Below the pieces are notes generated by a model. It did not search any database, was not told where the DNA came from, and saw only the letters and a list, made by a program, of their open reading frames with translations. 52,337 nucleotides of DNA from Polaribacter sp. (GTDB lineage: Bacteria; Bacteroidota; Bacteroidia; Flavobacteriales; Flavobacteriaceae). Positions 52,171-52,337 of the stretch are shown here, one piece after another. Location: assembly GCA_029250685.1 (NCBI GenBank), contig JAQXEU010000011.1:1-52337 (forward strand). Reading direction: 5' to 3'. The position numbers and the translations under genes are program-made. The stretch's first letter is position 1; each line of letters opens with the position of its first letter.

Positions 52171-52337
52171 TTGACTAAAATTTATAGTGAAAAATGTGTA
52201 TGTAGTCAAATAAAAATTAACTTTTTCGCTCAAAATTTAAGAGAGGTTTCTGCTAATTTAGTTAAAAATTTTGATACTGTTTTTTTCTAGCTTTCAAAGT
52301 GCTATTTTTTGTCATTTTTCGTTTTCTTAATTTTCTT

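Noticed and set aside
1..52337. CRISPR array, insertion sequence or prophage
   Set aside because: No regular direct repeats, transposase, integrase or phage structural genes were seen.

Overview
This 52-kb window is a piece of a bacterial chromosome from the Bacteroidota, most likely a marine member of the Flavobacteriaceae; the family placement is inference. The signs are the very low G+C, the lack of clear Shine-Dalgarno sites, promoters of the Bacteroidota type (TTG, a spacer of 19-20 bases, then TAnnTTTG), a C-terminal type IX secretion sorting domain on a secreted nuclease, and families common in this group (LpxR-like lipid A deacylase, PriA, RecG and DnaX of flavobacterial form, MepB, DUF3822, DUF4268, START-like). 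No insertion sequence, prophage, CRISPR array or rRNA was found. There is one tRNA, elongator-type tRNA-Met.

Left part (1-12.6 kb): the start of rpsF on the minus strand, a fatty acid hydroxylase/sterol desaturase, a decayed outer-membrane barrel gene, priA, a MEST-like alpha/beta-hydrolase with a MepB-family gene, recG, a secreted DUF916-like protein, rsmB and a multidomain secreted endonuclease I. Middle-left (12.6-24 kb): purL, a periplasmic pentapeptide-like protein, a structured intergenic stretch, two tandem long-chain acyl-CoA synthetases, a protein fragment, msrA and dnaX. Middle (24-35.8 kb): uspA, a SulP anion transporter with an extra C-terminal domain and a frameshifted glucosaminidase in one tight cluster; miaE with a DUF4268 gene; mnmE; a frameshifted T9SS-tail remnant; a cysteine desulfurase; a Smr-domain protein; two tandem PPK2 kinases; and an LpxR-like protein. 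Right part (35.8-52.3 kb): a RecD/Dda-type helicase, a short run of a membrane protein, DUF3822 and rsmD, a GH29 fucosidase, a minus-strand operon (DUF493, three parvulin-type chaperones, MoxR and a 31-residue membrane microprotein), the coupled trio P-loop ATPase-recQ-fmt, HU, YqgE/AlgH, a class IV aminotransferase, a START-like protein and tRNA-Met.

Most of the window is core metabolism, DNA repair, tRNA/rRNA modification and envelope biogenesis. I did not find a clear new defence or mobile system. The points most worth a second look are the microprotein at the end of the chaperone/MoxR operon, the extra domain on the SulP transporter, the bacterial MEST homologue, three broken genes (two disrupted at homopolymers), the nested hairpins after the pentapeptide gene, and promoters placed so close to start codons that leaderless mRNAs are likely. 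Starts were chosen from family length, signal peptides and promoter position, because ribosome-binding sites give little help here.
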